A model generated the notes under the pieces. That model did not search any database. It was not told the DNA's origin and saw nothing but the letters and a program-made list of their open reading frames with translations. Source: an uncultured Spirochaetales bacterium (lineage in GTDB: Bacteria > Spirochaetota > Spirochaetia > Sphaerochaetales > Sphaerochaetaceae). Taken from it: a stretch of 64,000 nucleotides of DNA. The DNA lies in NCBI GenBank assembly GCA_934276485.1, contig CAKQTE010000120.1:1-64000 (forward strand), written 5' to 3'. The first letter of the stretch is position 1; each line of letters opens with the position of its first letter. This document shows positions 35,982 to 44,743 of this stretch, piece after piece. The position numbers and the translations under genes were made by a program.

Positions 35982-36734
35982 CTAGAAGTCCAATTCAAGC
36001 ACAACGGGACAATGATCAGAGCCGAGAACATCAGTTTCAATGTCAGCAACTTTGATCTTGTCCTTTATTCTTTCCGAGACCAAGAAATAGTCAATTCTCC
36101 ATCCAGCGTTTTTCTCTCTGGCATGAAACATATAGCTCCACCAAGAATACTTTACTTCATCTGGATGCAAGTATCTGAAACTATCAACAAAACCTTTTGA
36201 AAGCATACGAGTAAAATCAGAACGTTCTTCTTGAGAGAATCCAGCGTTTTTCTCATTGCTCTTTGGATTCTTCAAGTCAATAGGATGATGCGCAACATTC
36301 AAGTCTCCTGTCATGACAACAGGCTTCTTCTTGTCGAGCATGCAAATATAATCCTCAAGAGCAAGATTCCATGCACGCCTATAGCTAAGACGCAAAAGCT
36401 CCTTCTGACTGTTAGGAACATATACGCATACAAGATAGAACTCAGGATATTCAACAGTGATCACTCTGCCCTCCTTGTCATGGATATCGACTCCTATTTC
36501 ATATGAGACAGAGAGTGCTTCTTTCTTTGAAAGTATTGCAGTTCCACTATATCCTTTCTTTTCAGCATAGTTGAAATACTTATCATATTGCTGAGCTTCA
36601 AGATCCAGCTGTCCTTCAGATAGCTTTGTCTCTTGCAAACAAATAACGTCTGCATTCTCATTTTCAACCCAAGAATAAAAGCCTTTGGTTATAGCTGCAC
36701 GAAGTCCATTTACATTCCAACTAACAAGTTTCAT
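35982..36734 (-). CDS. xth: Exodeoxyribonuclease III / AP endonuclease
   Basis: Repairs abasic sites by incising DNA. The 250-residue chain begins MKLVSWNVNGLRA, has the catalytic Glu in CLQETKL, Asp/Asn in TGDLNVAH and the GSDHCPV end motif. Length and motifs are those of ExoA/XthA. It lies downstream of a terminator and is followed at once by the convergent FAH gene. Confidence 0.95.
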   Translation of the reverse strand: MKLVSWNVNGLRAAITKGFYSWVENENADVICLQETKLSEGQLDLEAQQYDKYFNYAEKKGYSGTAILSKKEALSVSYEIGVDIHDKEGRVITVEYPEFYLVCVYVPNSQKELLRLSYRRAWNLALEDYICMLDKKKPVVMTGDLNVAHHPIDLKNPKSNEKNAGFSQEERSDFTRMLSKGFVDSFRYLHPDEVKYSWWSYMFHAREKNAGWRIDYFLVSERIKDKIKVADIETDVLGSDHCPVVLELDF

Positions 36735-36750
36735 ATTTTTACACCTAAAT

Positions 36751-36782
36751 AAAAAAAAGCCCTCTCTGATTAAGAAAGGACT
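36751..36782 (-). terminator. Rho-independent terminator after tRNA-Leu
   Basis: On the minus strand AGTCCTTTCT pairs with AGAGAGGGCT (two G-U pairs) and is followed by eight T residues. It separates tRNA-Leu from xth. Confidence 0.88.
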
Positions 36783-36787
36783 CTTGA

Positions 36788-36871
36788 TGCGGCCAACTGG
36801 ACTTGAACCAGCACGCCCGTTAAAGCACTAGCACCTCAAGCTAGCTTGTCTACCAATTCCAACATAGCCGC
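36788..36871 (-). tRNA. tRNA-Leu(GAG)
   Basis: On the minus strand a seven-base acceptor stem (GCGGCTA with TGGCCGC), an anticodon stem CTAGC/GCTAG around the loop TTGAGGT, a long class II variable arm and a GTTCAAG T-loop are visible. The anticodon is GAG, reading CUC/CUU leucine codons. CCA is not encoded. Confidence 0.93.
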
Positions 36872-37043
36872 GTACTAGTTGATGATAGTCAAAAAACAGT
36901 TTAGTCGTCAATACGTTTTAGAAAATTTCTTTAAATTTGTTTCGGACCATAAGTAATAATAACATTCGCGTGAATTGATATGAACCAAAGTACTACCATA
37001 TCCCTTGTTTATATTCATTAGAATTTCTGCTATTATCTGTTTA

Positions 37044-37059
37044 GTTAGTTTAAACTAAC
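37044..37059. promoter_or_regulatory. Perfect 16-bp palindrome, candidate operator
   Basis: GTTAGTTT/AAACTAAC is a perfect palindrome just downstream of TATTAT (37031-37036), at the expected transcription start of the AraC gene. It resembles the general form of DtxR/IdeR-type metalloregulator boxes. The stretch 36872-37030 between tRNA-Leu and this promoter shows nothing else I recognise. Confidence 0.5.
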
Positions 37060-37077
37060 GAGGATATTTGAAAACAT

Positions 37078-38001
37078 ATGAACCTCAATCGCTTAACATT
37101 TGATGCAACAACAGAACAAGCTATGAACAAGGAAGAACGCTATGTCACAACAACATATCCAGTGTTTCCTGGAATTGATTTCGCCTTTGTTGATGCACAT
37201 GGAAAAGAGATAGAACTTGAAGAAAAGAATTCATCTTCCAATGTAATCGAAATCATCTATTGCAGAGAAGGACGCTCCGAATTCAAGCTAAAAGATGAAT
37301 TTGTATTCTTATCATCAGGAGATTTGATGATTGTTAAATCAGATACAATTTCTCCAAAACAGAACTTCCCTTTAAGCCATTACCACGGTCTAACGATCTC
37401 AATTGATCTTGATAAAACACCTCATTGCCTATCTTGTTTTCTAGAAGATGTAAATGTAGAGCCAAAAGCCTTAGCAGATAGGTTCTGCAAAAACAATACT
37501 GGATTTATAACAAGGGCCAACAAAGGAATAGAACATATCTTTTCAGAAATCTACTCAGTATCAGAGGCGATAAAGAAAGGATATTGCAAAATAAAAACTC
37601 TTGAATTGTTGCTGTTCTTAAGTCAATTAAATCCTGAAGATGATGAAATGCACAGAAGACTTTACACTAAAAGTCAGGTATTGCTTGCAGAGAAGATTGC
37701 CAGATTGCTGTATGAAAATATGGATGAACATATAACACTTGAAGAGCTTTCAGATATCTTCCATGTGTCAGTAGCTCATATCAAAAATACATTTAAGAAT
37801 GTATATGGCGTTCCTGTAGGATCATATTTGAGAACTCTAAAAATGGAGTCTGCTGCATATATGCTTGAGTATACAGATAAGACAGTGCTAGATATTGCTA
37901 TCGAGCATGGATATGATAATGGAAGCAAATTCGCATCTGCCTTCCGCTCTGTTAAAGGAATAAATCCTGCCCAATATCGAAACGAGAAATATCGCAATTA
38001 A
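37078..38001 (+). CDS. AraC-family regulator, PchR-like
   Basis: A 307-residue regulator with an N-terminal cupin-like sensing domain (about 40-130) and two C-terminal helix-turn-helix motifs (LEELSDIFHVSVAHIKNTFK; VLDIAIEHGYDNGSKFASAF), ending INPAQYR. The middle segment TRANKGIEHIFSEIYSV is typical of PchR-like regulators that often control iron/siderophore genes. The Shine-Dalgarno GAGGA is 13 bases from the ATG, longer than ideal. A terminator-like hairpin follows, then the DUF3793 gene. Confidence 0.85.
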   Translation: MNLNRLTFDATTEQAMNKEERYVTTTYPVFPGIDFAFVDAHGKEIELEEKNSSSNVIEIIYCREGRSEFKLKDEFVFLSSGDLMIVKSDTISPKQNFPLSHYHGLTISIDLDKTPHCLSCFLEDVNVEPKALADRFCKNNTGFITRANKGIEHIFSEIYSVSEAIKKGYCKIKTLELLLFLSQLNPEDDEMHRRLYTKSQVLLAEKIARLLYENMDEHITLEELSDIFHVSVAHIKNTFKNVYGVPVGSYLRTLKMESAAYMLEYTDKTVLDIAIEHGYDNGSKFASAFRSVKGINPAQYRNEKYRN

Positions 38002-38020
38002 TTGAATTCTATCCAAATGG

Positions 38021-38065
38021 AGCCTTTTTCTATCTTTTAAGAGCGGAAAGAGGCTTATTCTTTTG
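38021..38065 (+). terminator. Terminator or attenuator after the AraC gene
   Basis: AGCCTTTTTC pairs with GAAAGAGGCT (one G-U) and is followed by TATTCTTTT. It separates the AraC gene from DUF3793 and may only reduce read-through. Confidence 0.6.
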
Positions 38066-38098
38066 CCATACTGCATTTGTTAATGAGGAGAATACGTT

Positions 38099-38650
38099 TT
38101 GCTGGAAGAATTGCTCGTTAAGTATAGTTCACCTACCCTTGCAGGACTTAAAACTGGAAATATCTTTCTGTGTCCTTACAGCGATATATGTGCAATGAGA
38201 GATGATCTTAGAACATTTAACAAATGTCTTTATCCAAAAGGAATAAGGGTTCTACCTCTAAGCTATAAAACAGGAAAGGCTCTTATCTACATCTATCGGA
38301 TATCAATGTTGAAATCTGATTTATTGGATAGTACTGCATGCTCACTCTTGCATAGCATTGGCTATGATACAGAGAATCCAGAAATATGCATCAAGAAGCT
38401 TATAAAGAGACTATCTCTAGAAGAGGGTTTTCCTCATGAAGTCGGACTATTTATAGGATATCCACCTGAAGATGTTTATGGATTCATTGCAAATAATGCA
38501 AAGGAATGCAAATGCGTTGGTTGTTGGAAAGTCTATGGAGATGCTGAAAAAGCTCAAAAGACTTTCGAGAAATACAAAAAATGTACAAATGCGTACTGTG
38601 CTCAGTATGCAAAAGGTATAACAATTGAACAACTTGCAGTTGCAGGTTGA
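38099..38650 (+). CDS. DUF3793 family protein
   Basis: A 183-residue protein with the N-terminal YSSPTLAGLKTGNIF and the later FPHEVGLFIGYPPEDVYGFI segment that mark DUF3793, a family found mainly in gut anaerobes next to flavodoxin and iron uptake genes. Its biochemical role is unknown. Four cysteines (CKCVGC region and a late CTNAYC) could bind metal. The start is a TTG, supported by GAGGAG eight bases upstream. Confidence 0.82.
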   Translation: MLEELLVKYSSPTLAGLKTGNIFLCPYSDICAMRDDLRTFNKCLYPKGIRVLPLSYKTGKALIYIYRISMLKSDLLDSTACSLLHSIGYDTENPEICIKKLIKRLSLEEGFPHEVGLFIGYPPEDVYGFIANNAKECKCVGCWKVYGDAEKAQKTFEKYKKCTNAYCAQYAKGITIEQLAVAG

Positions 38651-38676
38651 TAACACCATTATACGGAGGAAATATA

Positions 38677-39099
38677 ATGAGTAAGATAGCAGTAATATAC
38701 TGGAGTGGTACAGGAAATACCGAGGCAATGGCAAATGCTGTTGCTGATGGTGCTAAAGAAAACGGAGCAGAAGTATCACTATTTACAGCAACTGAATTTG
38801 ATCCATCGAGCCTTGATTCTTATGATGCTCTAGCTTTTGGATGCCCTGCAATGGGAGCAGAAGTACTAGAAGAAAGCGAATTCGAACCTATGTTCTCTTC
38901 TTGTGAAGCAAAAATTCATGATAAAAAGATTGCTCTCTTTGGATCCTATGGCTGGGGAGATGGAGAATGGATGCGTAATTGGGAAGATAGATGCATATCT
39001 GATGGTGCTATTCTTTCATCAGAATCTGTCATCTGCAATGACGCTCCAGATGACGATACAATCGAAAACTGTAAATCCTTAGGCAAAAGCCTAGTATAG
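38677..39099 (+). CDS. Short-chain flavodoxin
   Basis: A 140-residue flavodoxin that carries electrons on FMN and commonly replaces ferredoxin under iron limitation. The phosphate-binding loop is WSGTGNTEAMA (about 9-19), and GSYGWGDGEWM is the second FMN loop. GGAGG before the ATG at 38677 fixes the start. It lies 26 bases after DUF3793 and ends in a strong terminator. Confidence 0.93.
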   Translation: MSKIAVIYWSGTGNTEAMANAVADGAKENGAEVSLFTATEFDPSSLDSYDALAFGCPAMGAEVLEESEFEPMFSSCEAKIHDKKIALFGSYGWGDGEWMRNWEDRCISDGAILSSESVICNDAPDDDTIENCKSLGKSLV

Positions 39100-39130
39100 A
39101 TAACACAATTCCTTCTATAAGCTCTCTATT

Positions 39131-39165
39131 GAGTACCAATCAGAAATGGTTGGTACTCTTCTTTT
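39131..39165 (+). terminator. Rho-independent terminator after flavodoxin
   Basis: GAGTACCAA pairs perfectly with TTGGTACTC over nine bases, followed by TTCTTTT. Confidence 0.88.
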
Positions 39166-39181
39166 AAAAGATAAAAGAGAT

Positions 39182-39205
39182 AAAAAAACCAGGAATGAAT
39201 CCTGG
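39182..39205 (-). terminator. Rho-independent terminator after tRNA-Met
   Basis: On the minus strand CCAGGA and TCCTGG pair around a five-base loop, followed by seven T residues, directly downstream of the tRNA. Confidence 0.85.
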
Positions 39206-39209
39206 CTAG

Positions 39210-39282
39210 TAGCGAGAGAGGGACTCGGACCCCCGACCGAACGGATATGAGCCGTTTGCTCTACCAACTGAGCTATCTCGCC
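39210..39282 (-). tRNA. tRNA-Met(CAU)
   Basis: On the minus strand the acceptor stem GGCGAGA/TCTCGCT (first pair G-U), D-arm TAGCTCAGTTGGTAGAGC, anticodon stem AACGG/CCGTT around CTCATAT, and T-arm with GGTCCGAGTCC are visible. The CAU anticodon and paired acceptor end fit elongator Met; a lysidine-modified tRNA-Ile cannot be fully excluded. CCA is not encoded. Confidence 0.92.
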
Positions 39283-39450
39283 ATATATAAAATATTTAAT
39301 TGTTTATTGAACCGTGTAACAGTTCGTAACCTTCATTTTTATAAAGCATTCACATTTTTTTGTCTAGTGGTTTTATAAAAATTAATAAAATAATTATCGA
39401 TATTGTGAAGAATCCCTAAAAATGATTCAAAAACATGTTTGATTAGTCAC

Positions 39451-39500
39451 AAAAAGAGGATGCATATCAAAACTCAAAGTTTAATCTTTGCATCCTCCCT
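39451..39500 (-). terminator. Second terminator-like hairpin or very short RNA
   Basis: On the minus strand GAGGATGCA pairs with TGCATCCTC (nine bases) around a 24-base loop, followed by TTTTT. It lies beyond the main terminator of the amino-acid transporter. The rest of 39283-39450 is AT-rich with nothing recognised. Confidence 0.5.
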
Positions 39501-39535
39501 CTGATAATTACATTAGTCTAGTTTTTCAATAAGTC

Positions 39536-39560
39536 TAAAAAAGCTCTTCCGGAGAAGAGC
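39536..39560 (-). terminator. Rho-independent terminator of the amino-acid ABC operon
   Basis: On the minus strand GCTCTTC-TCCG-GAAGAGC is a perfect seven-base stem with a tetraloop, followed by TTTTTT. Confidence 0.88.
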
Positions 39561-39566
39561 CCATAG

Positions 39567-40310
39567 TTAAATATTTTCCTTTTTGAATCTTTGCAGGAAG
39601 TCCTTCAAACGATCACTCTTTGGATTTTTAAAGATTTCAGTAGCGCTACCCTCTTCATCTATTACTCCATCAGACATGAATATAACTCTCTTGGAAACAT
39701 CACGCGCAAAAGCCATCTCATGAGTAACAATAAGCATTGTCATACCAGAGGAAGCCAGTCCCTTGATTACATCAAGTACTTCTTCAACCATCTCAGGATC
39801 CAAAGCACTTGTTGGTTCATCAAATAGCAATACTTCTGGATTCATAGCAAGAGAACGAGCTATTGCAACTCTCTGCTTCTGTCCTCCAGAAAGCTGCCTT
39901 GGCTTTGCATTGATATATTCAGCCATACCAACCTTCGACAGGTATTCAAGAGCTATTTTTCTAGCTTCTTCCTTATTGCGCTTCAATACCTTTTCTTGTC
40001 CGATCATGCAGTTCTTAAGAACAGTCATGTTGTTAAAGAGATTGAAGGATTGGAATACCATACCGACCTTTGCACGGTATTTATCCTCATTCATCTCACC
40101 TTTAAGAACATCTTTTCCATGGAAAAGAATCTTTCCAGCAGTTGCATCCTCAAGAAGATTAATGCACCTCAAGAGAGTACTCTTACCAGAACCAGAAGGA
40201 CCGATTATAGAAATAACATCACCACTTTCTACTGTGAAATCTATATCCTTCAAAACTTCATGGTTTCCAAAGGTCTTTGCTAAGTGTTCTACTTTAATTA
40301 GATCATCCAT
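39567..40310 (-). CDS. Polar amino-acid ABC transporter ATPase
   Basis: A 247-residue GlnQ/ArtP-like ATPase: Walker [10 protein letters not shown] (about 37-45), Q-loop MVFQSFNLF, signature [12 protein letters not shown], Walker [13 protein letters not shown] and switch His in IVTHEMAFA. It energises uptake through the permease encoded upstream, whose stop overlaps its start by one base. Last gene of the three-gene unit. Confidence 0.94.
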   Translation of the reverse strand: MDDLIKVEHLAKTFGNHEVLKDIDFTVESGDVISIIGPSGSGKSTLLRCINLLEDATAGKILFHGKDVLKGEMNEDKYRAKVGMVFQSFNLFNNMTVLKNCMIGQEKVLKRNKEEARKIALEYLSKVGMAEYINAKPRQLSGGQKQRVAIARSLAMNPEVLLFDEPTSALDPEMVEEVLDVIKGLASSGMTMLIVTHEMAFARDVSKRVIFMSDGVIDEEGSATEIFKNPKSDRLKDFLQRFKKENI

Positions 40311-41110
40311 TAGTGAGTACCTCCTGTCTTTGGATTATAACGATTAAGTCCACTTGTGAAAGCGAGAGTGTCTGTTGTCGCAAGATCATAATCAGAAGGA
40401 CCATCCATCTTTGACTCAGCCCATCTTAGAACGCGTGAGCTAATGAATGTCAGGAAGAAGTAAATGATCATCGTAACAGTTGCAGCTTCGAAATATGTAT
40501 AAAGTGCTCCTGATATACTCTTGAAAGTAAAGAATAGTTCTACTGTACCAATAATGGATAGTACACAAGTATCCTTGATGTTGATAATCAAGTTATTGCC
40601 AATCTGAGGCATGATATTCCTAAGTGCTTGAGGAAGAACTACATAGCACATTGTTTGGAAATGGCTCATACCAATAGAACGAGCTCCCTCTAGCTGTCCT
40701 TTATCAACAGATAGAATACCACCTCTGACAGTCTCTGCCATATATGCACCTGTATTGATAGATACGATCAAGATAGCTGCACTCCACATTCCCAGGTTGA
40801 TATTAAACAGCTGTGCCATTCCATAATAGATAAATGCAGCCTGAAGCATCATTGGTGTTCCTCTGAATACCTCAACATAGATATTCAGAATAACCTTAAC
40901 GATCTTCAATAAAGCTCTTTTGGCTTTACCGGAGTTCTTATGAGGCTCTGTTGCTTCAACTAGTCCTACTGCAAATCCAATTACACAACCTAGAATTGTA
41001 CATATGATAGCAATAGCCATAGTTGTAAGCGCACCCTTTATAAGGGATGCGCTATACCTATCGACTATGTAGACCATTCTATCTAGGAAATTCATCTCAG
41101 AGATTGTCAT
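40310..41110 (-). CDS. Polar amino-acid ABC transporter permease
   Basis: A 266-residue HisM/GlnP-like permease with about five transmembrane segments, the [12 protein letters not shown] motif and the coupling loop [20 protein letters not shown] (quoted in part). It probably works as a homodimer since only one permease gene is present. It lies 15 bases after the binding-protein gene. Confidence 0.93.
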   Translation of the reverse strand: MTISEMNFLDRMVYIVDRYSASLIKGALTTMAIAIICTILGCVIGFAVGLVEATEPHKNSGKAKRALLKIVKVILNIYVEVFRGTPMMLQAAFIYYGMAQLFNINLGMWSAAILIVSINTGAYMAETVRGGILSVDKGQLEGARSIGMSHFQTMCYVVLPQALRNIMPQIGNNLIINIKDTCVLSIIGTVELFFTFKSISGALYTYFEAATVTMIIYFFLTFISSRVLRWAESKMDGPSDYDLATTDTLAFTSGLNRYNPKTGGTH

Positions 41111-41125
41111 ATATTACCTACTTAC

Positions 41126-41971
41126 TTAATTTGATAGTGGCTGAACTGAAATTGCTTCATCCATCATGCGATTATAGTCATCAACTGTAAGTGTTGATAG
41201 TACTTCATTGATAGCATTCTTAAGTTCAGTGTTCTTCTTTGACAAAGATATACCAATGTTGATATCTTCCTGGCTTACTGCAAAGTCATCTCCAGAGCCA
41301 GCGAAATCAAGAAGCTTGAAATTAGGATAAGCAACTAGAGCTGCCTGAGCTGTAGGCATATCTGTACAAACTAAATCTACTCTTCCTGCAGAAAGGGCAA
41401 CTAACATAGCTGGAGCGCTTTCCTGAGCTGGAAGAATCTTTGCATTCTTGATCTGTGGAAGACATACATCATACCAGATAGTGTTCTGCTGGCTTGTGCA
41501 AGTTACACCAGCTAGATCTGCTACTCCATTTGCTGAAGCATATTGGCTATCATTATTAACCAAACATACAATTGATGCATAATAATAAGGATTAGTGAAA
41601 TCTACCATCTGAAGTCTATCTGATGTGATCGACTGACCTGCAATTACACAATCAACAGTACCTGACTGTACAGCTGGAACAAGAGAATCCCAATCAAGCT
41701 TTACAATCTCTAGGTTGTATCCGAGCTTCTCTGCAATGTATTTAGCCATCATTACATCATAGCCATATGCATATTCGGATGAACCTGAAATCTTTACTGC
41801 ACCATTTGCATCAGTTGTTTGCGTCCAATTATATGGAGCATAGCTACACTCCATTGCAACTCTAAGAGTCTTAACTCCGCTATTATCTGCTGAACTCTCT
41901 TTGTTTCCTGCTGCAAATACAAATGAAAGTGAAACTGCCAAAACCAATAAAATAGAAATAATCTTTTTCAT
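41126..41971 (-). CDS. Polar amino-acid binding protein
   Basis: A 281-residue type II binding protein with a signal peptide ending near VFAAG and no lipobox. LRVAMECSYAPYNW, GYDVMMAKYIAEKLGY and DCVIAGQSIT are characteristic of family 3 amino-acid binders. The exact amino acid cannot be read from the sequence. Two palindromic boxes and a promoter-like sequence lie upstream. Confidence 0.92.
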   Translation of the reverse strand: MKKIISILLVLAVSLSFVFAAGNKESSADNSGVKTLRVAMECSYAPYNWTQTTDANGAVKISGSSEYAYGYDVMMAKYIAEKLGYNLEIVKLDWDSLVPAVQSGTVDCVIAGQSITSDRLQMVDFTNPYYYASIVCLVNNDSQYASANGVADLAGVTCTSQQNTIWYDVCLPQIKNAKILPAQESAPAMLVALSAGRVDLVCTDMPTAQAALVAYPNFKLLDFAGSGDDFAVSQEDINIGISLSKKNTELKNAINEVLSTLTVDDYNRMMDEAISVQPLSN

Positions 41972-41998
41972 AACTAGATCTCCTATGTAATTAGGAGA

Positions 41999-42024
41999 AT
42001 ATATATTTGTTACTATTTAGTCAA
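41999..42024 (-). promoter_or_regulatory. Putative promoter of the amino-acid ABC operon
   Basis: On the minus strand TTGACT (42024-42019) is followed by TATATT about 15 bases later (or TATTCT at 17), giving a start shortly before the binding-protein gene. Confidence 0.5.
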
Positions 42025-42026
42025 TA

Positions 42027-42061
42027 TGTTATTAAAATAATATTCTGTTATTATAATAACA
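42027..42061. promoter_or_regulatory. Two tandem AT-rich palindromes upstream of the amino-acid operon promoter
   Basis: TGTTATTA/TAATAACA (42046-42061) is a perfect 16-bp palindrome; a degenerate copy (TGTTATTAAAATAATA) lies at 42027-42042, 19 bases away centre to centre and directly upstream of the -35 box. They look like regulator sites. The remaining 42062-42319 stretch up to the ATPase gene shows no further feature. Confidence 0.45.
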
Positions 42062-42319
42062 CTATTTCTTCTATATTGCTAATCATAAAAGTCAGAAATA
42101 CCAAAATCCTCTTTTCCTGAAAAAATTCCCTTAAGTATGGAACTTCAAACTCGACATATCTTCGCCGCGTCTGTTTGATTGCTTGAATCAGTCAAGAAAA
42201 TCCTTTTAATTCTATTAAAGATATTCTAAATTTACCTTTAAATTTTATCAAAATAATATAAAATTCACCTTTTAAATTTATCAATTTAGTTTTAATATAT
42301 CCTTAAAAGGAAAATAGTT

Positions 42320-43729
42320 ATGTTAAAACGTAATATTTGGACAGATTTAATCACATGGAAAGAAAGAAAACACCATCCTTTAATCATCAAAGGATTACGA
42401 CAAATAGGAAAAACTTTCATTGTTAAGAAATTTGGAGAAGAATTTTATAGTCATACAGTTTATATTGACCTTCGAGCCAATAAGACAATCCATGAAGCAT
42501 TTAATGGCGATTTTTCTGTAGATCAAATGGTGATGTCTATTACAGCTAACATGCCATCTGCCAGATTTGTTCCGAAGAAAACTCTTCTGATATTGGATGA
42601 AATACAAGATTGTCCAAATGCCAGAAGCTCTTTAAAGTATTGGGATATAGACAATAGATACGATGTTATCGCAACAGGTAGTTTCTTAGGTATAAAGGGA
42701 TTTAGAGCACCATATTCAAGAGGTATCCCTGTAGGCTATGAAGAACAATTAGATATGTACCCTCTTACTTTCAATGAATTCTTGATTAATAGTGGAATAT
42801 CTTTAAATGTTCTTGATTATGTCAATGGATGCTTGGAAAAAGTTGAAACCATTGAAAAAACAGTTCATCAAAGCATACGGTCTCTCTACCTTCAATATTT
42901 GATTGTTGGAGGAATGCCAGAGGCATGCAACTCTTTTTTTGAAAATCACGATCTAAACAATGTTAGGAGAATACAAAGAAGAATACTGAATTCTATCAAG
43001 GATGATTTTGGTCGATACAAAGATAACTTTGGTAATGACAAAATCAATGAAGTTCTAAAGCTTCGTGCTGAAGCATGTTTAAATTCTCTTCCAGCACAGT
43101 TATCTAAAAAATATAAAAAGTTCCAATATAGCTTAGTTGATGCAAAAGGAAACTCTCCAGAAAAATCAGACGGCCTTCAATACATCGAGGATTTAGGTCT
43201 TGTTGTTAAGTCATACAACACTCGAGAACTCACATATCCATTGGAAGGAGTAAAAATCCCAACAGAATTCAAGGTTTTCATGATAGATACAGGACTTTTG
43301 ATCTCTATGTTGGGAAAGGTTATTCCTGCAAAAATCCTTAATGGTGATATTAGCGCATATAAAGGAGCGATAGCAGAGAATATGGTAGCGTCTGCATTCA
43401 GAGCTGCAGGACGAGAATTGTACTACTATCATGCAACAAGCGGATCTCCTGAATTGGATTTCATATATGAAGAAAATGGAAACATTATACTTGTTGAATG
43501 CAAATCAACAAATAACAGAGCAACTAGCTTAAAATTTGTTCTTGCGAACCCAAAACGTTTTGGTTTACATGATGCAATAAAATTTGCAGATACAAATGTT
43601 GGACAAGGAGAAGGTTTCAAGACATTCCCTCTTTATGCTTTAGGCTTTCTAAAAAAAGAATCCAAAAGCTTAATAGTCGATACAATCAACACAAGTGAAA
43701 TCAAAGCTCCAGACAACTGGCAGAAATAG
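42320..43729 (+). CDS. AAA ATPase with DUF4143 / PD-(D/E)xK-like C terminus
   Basis: A 469-residue protein of the widespread AAA_14-DUF4143 family. Walker A is GLRQIGKT near residues 25-32, Walker B LLILDEIQD near 93-101, and a GIPVGYEEQLDMYPLTFNEFL segment (in part YPLTFNEF) is typical. The C terminus has ELDFIYEENGNIILVECKS, a nuclease-like E/D..ECK pattern. Function is unknown; it is often a mobile, single-gene insertion. AAGGAAA precedes the ATG. It has no operon partners here. Confidence 0.85.
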   Translation: MLKRNIWTDLITWKERKHHPLIIKGLRQIGKTFIVKKFGEEFYSHTVYIDLRANKTIHEAFNGDFSVDQMVMSITANMPSARFVPKKTLLILDEIQDCPNARSSLKYWDIDNRYDVIATGSFLGIKGFRAPYSRGIPVGYEEQLDMYPLTFNEFLINSGISLNVLDYVNGCLEKVETIEKTVHQSIRSLYLQYLIVGGMPEACNSFFENHDLNNVRRIQRRILNSIKDDFGRYKDNFGNDKINEVLKLRAEACLNSLPAQLSKKYKKFQYSLVDAKGNSPEKSDGLQYIEDLGLVVKSYNTRELTYPLEGVKIPTEFKVFMIDTGLLISMLGKVIPAKILNGDISAYKGAIAENMVASAFRAAGRELYYYHATSGSPELDFIYEENGNIILVECKSTNNRATSLKFVLANPKRFGLHDAIKFADTNVGQGEGFKTFPLYALGFLKKESKSLIVDTINTSEIKAPDNWQK

Positions 43730-43742
43730 AATGCTATCACTT

Positions 43743-43781
43743 AAAAAGAATTAAGGGCTAAGCAATCATTCGCCTAGCCCT
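43743..43781 (-). terminator. Terminator of the nucleoside ABC operon
   Basis: On the minus strand AGGGCTAGGC pairs with GCTTAGCCCT (one G-U pair) around an eight-base loop, followed by TAATTCTTTTT. Confidence 0.8.
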
Positions 43782-43804
43782 ATAATCAAAACGAAAGCAT
43801 CAAC

Positions 43805-44743
43805 CTATCGCTGTGATTTATCGTATGGAATACCTTCTGCCTTAGGTGCCCTACTTGTCTTAGATGTGAGAGCAAGTACGATTAGCGAGATAACATAAGG
43901 CATCATGTTATAGACAGTACTTGGAAGCTTGAGAGCAACAAGGAAATCAAATACAGCATATGTATTACCAAGAGCTCTAAAGAATCCAAAGAGAAGAGCA
44001 GCAAGTGCAATTCTATGTGGCTTCCATTGTCCGAAGATCATTACAGCAAGTGCCAAGAATCCAAATCCAGCAACACCATATTCGAACTTCCACATTGATA
44101 CACCAGCCAAGATGTAACAAATACCACCAAGACCACCATAAGCACCTGAGATCAACACACCTGCCCAGCGCATCTTATATACGTTGATTCCAACACTATC
44201 TGCAGCTTGAGGATGCTCACCACATGCCATAAGTCTTAGTCCAAAGCGTGTCTTATAGAGAACTACATAAGCAATTACAAGGACTATAAGGGTAATGATC
44301 ATAAACCAGTTGAACTCAAATCCATTGATAGACACTACGAATCTCTGCTTCGGAAGAATGTAAGAGATTTCAGAAGAAACGTTGTTTACATTCTCAGCTG
44401 TGTTGATGGCCTTAACAATAACTGTTGCAGCAGCTGTACCAAGAAGGTTCAAAGCTGTTCCAATAATAGTCTGGTCTGCCTTGAAATTAATGGAAGCAAC
44501 AGCAAGCAGTGATGAATATAGAACACCAAAACCTACTGCACAAAGTAGTACGATCAAGACATAGAAGAAACCAGGAATGGCTAGAGGCAAAAACTTCATA
44601 GCCAATGCTCCACCGAGAGCACCCATTACCATTATTCCTTCAAGGCCAAGGTTAATTACTCCAGAGTGCTCTGAAAAACATCCTCCGAGAGCGACAAGAA
44701 TAAGTACTGATGAGAATATAAGGGTATATTGTAGTAATAACAT
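43805..44743 (-). CDS. nupQ: Nucleoside ABC transporter permease (NupQ type)
   Basis: A 312-residue BPD_transp_2 permease with about eight transmembrane segments. GGCFSEHSGVINLGLEGIM (in part) and GENPQAADS-like CGEHPQAADSVGINV identify the NupQ/YufQ group of guanosine/nucleoside importers that work with BMP binding proteins. Its ATG overlaps the nupP stop by one base. Confidence 0.92.
   Translation of the reverse strand: MLLLQYTLIFSSVLILVALGGCFSEHSGVINLGLEGIMVMGALGGALAMKFLPLAIPGFFYVLIVLLCAVGFGVLYSSLLAVASINFKADQTIIGTALNLLGTAAATVIVKAINTAENVNNVSSEISYILPKQRFVVSINGFEFNWFMIITLIVLVIAYVVLYKTRFGLRLMACGEHPQAADSVGINVYKMRWAGVLISGAYGGLGGICYILAGVSMWKFEYGVAGFGFLALAVMIFGQWKPHRIALAALLFGFFRALGNTYAVFDFLVALKLPSTVYNMMPYVISLIVLALTSKTSRAPKAEGIPYDKSQR

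Noticed and set aside
39763..40347. 194-codon plus-strand frame
   Set aside because: Antisense to the amino-acid transporter ATPase, which has all ABC motifs.
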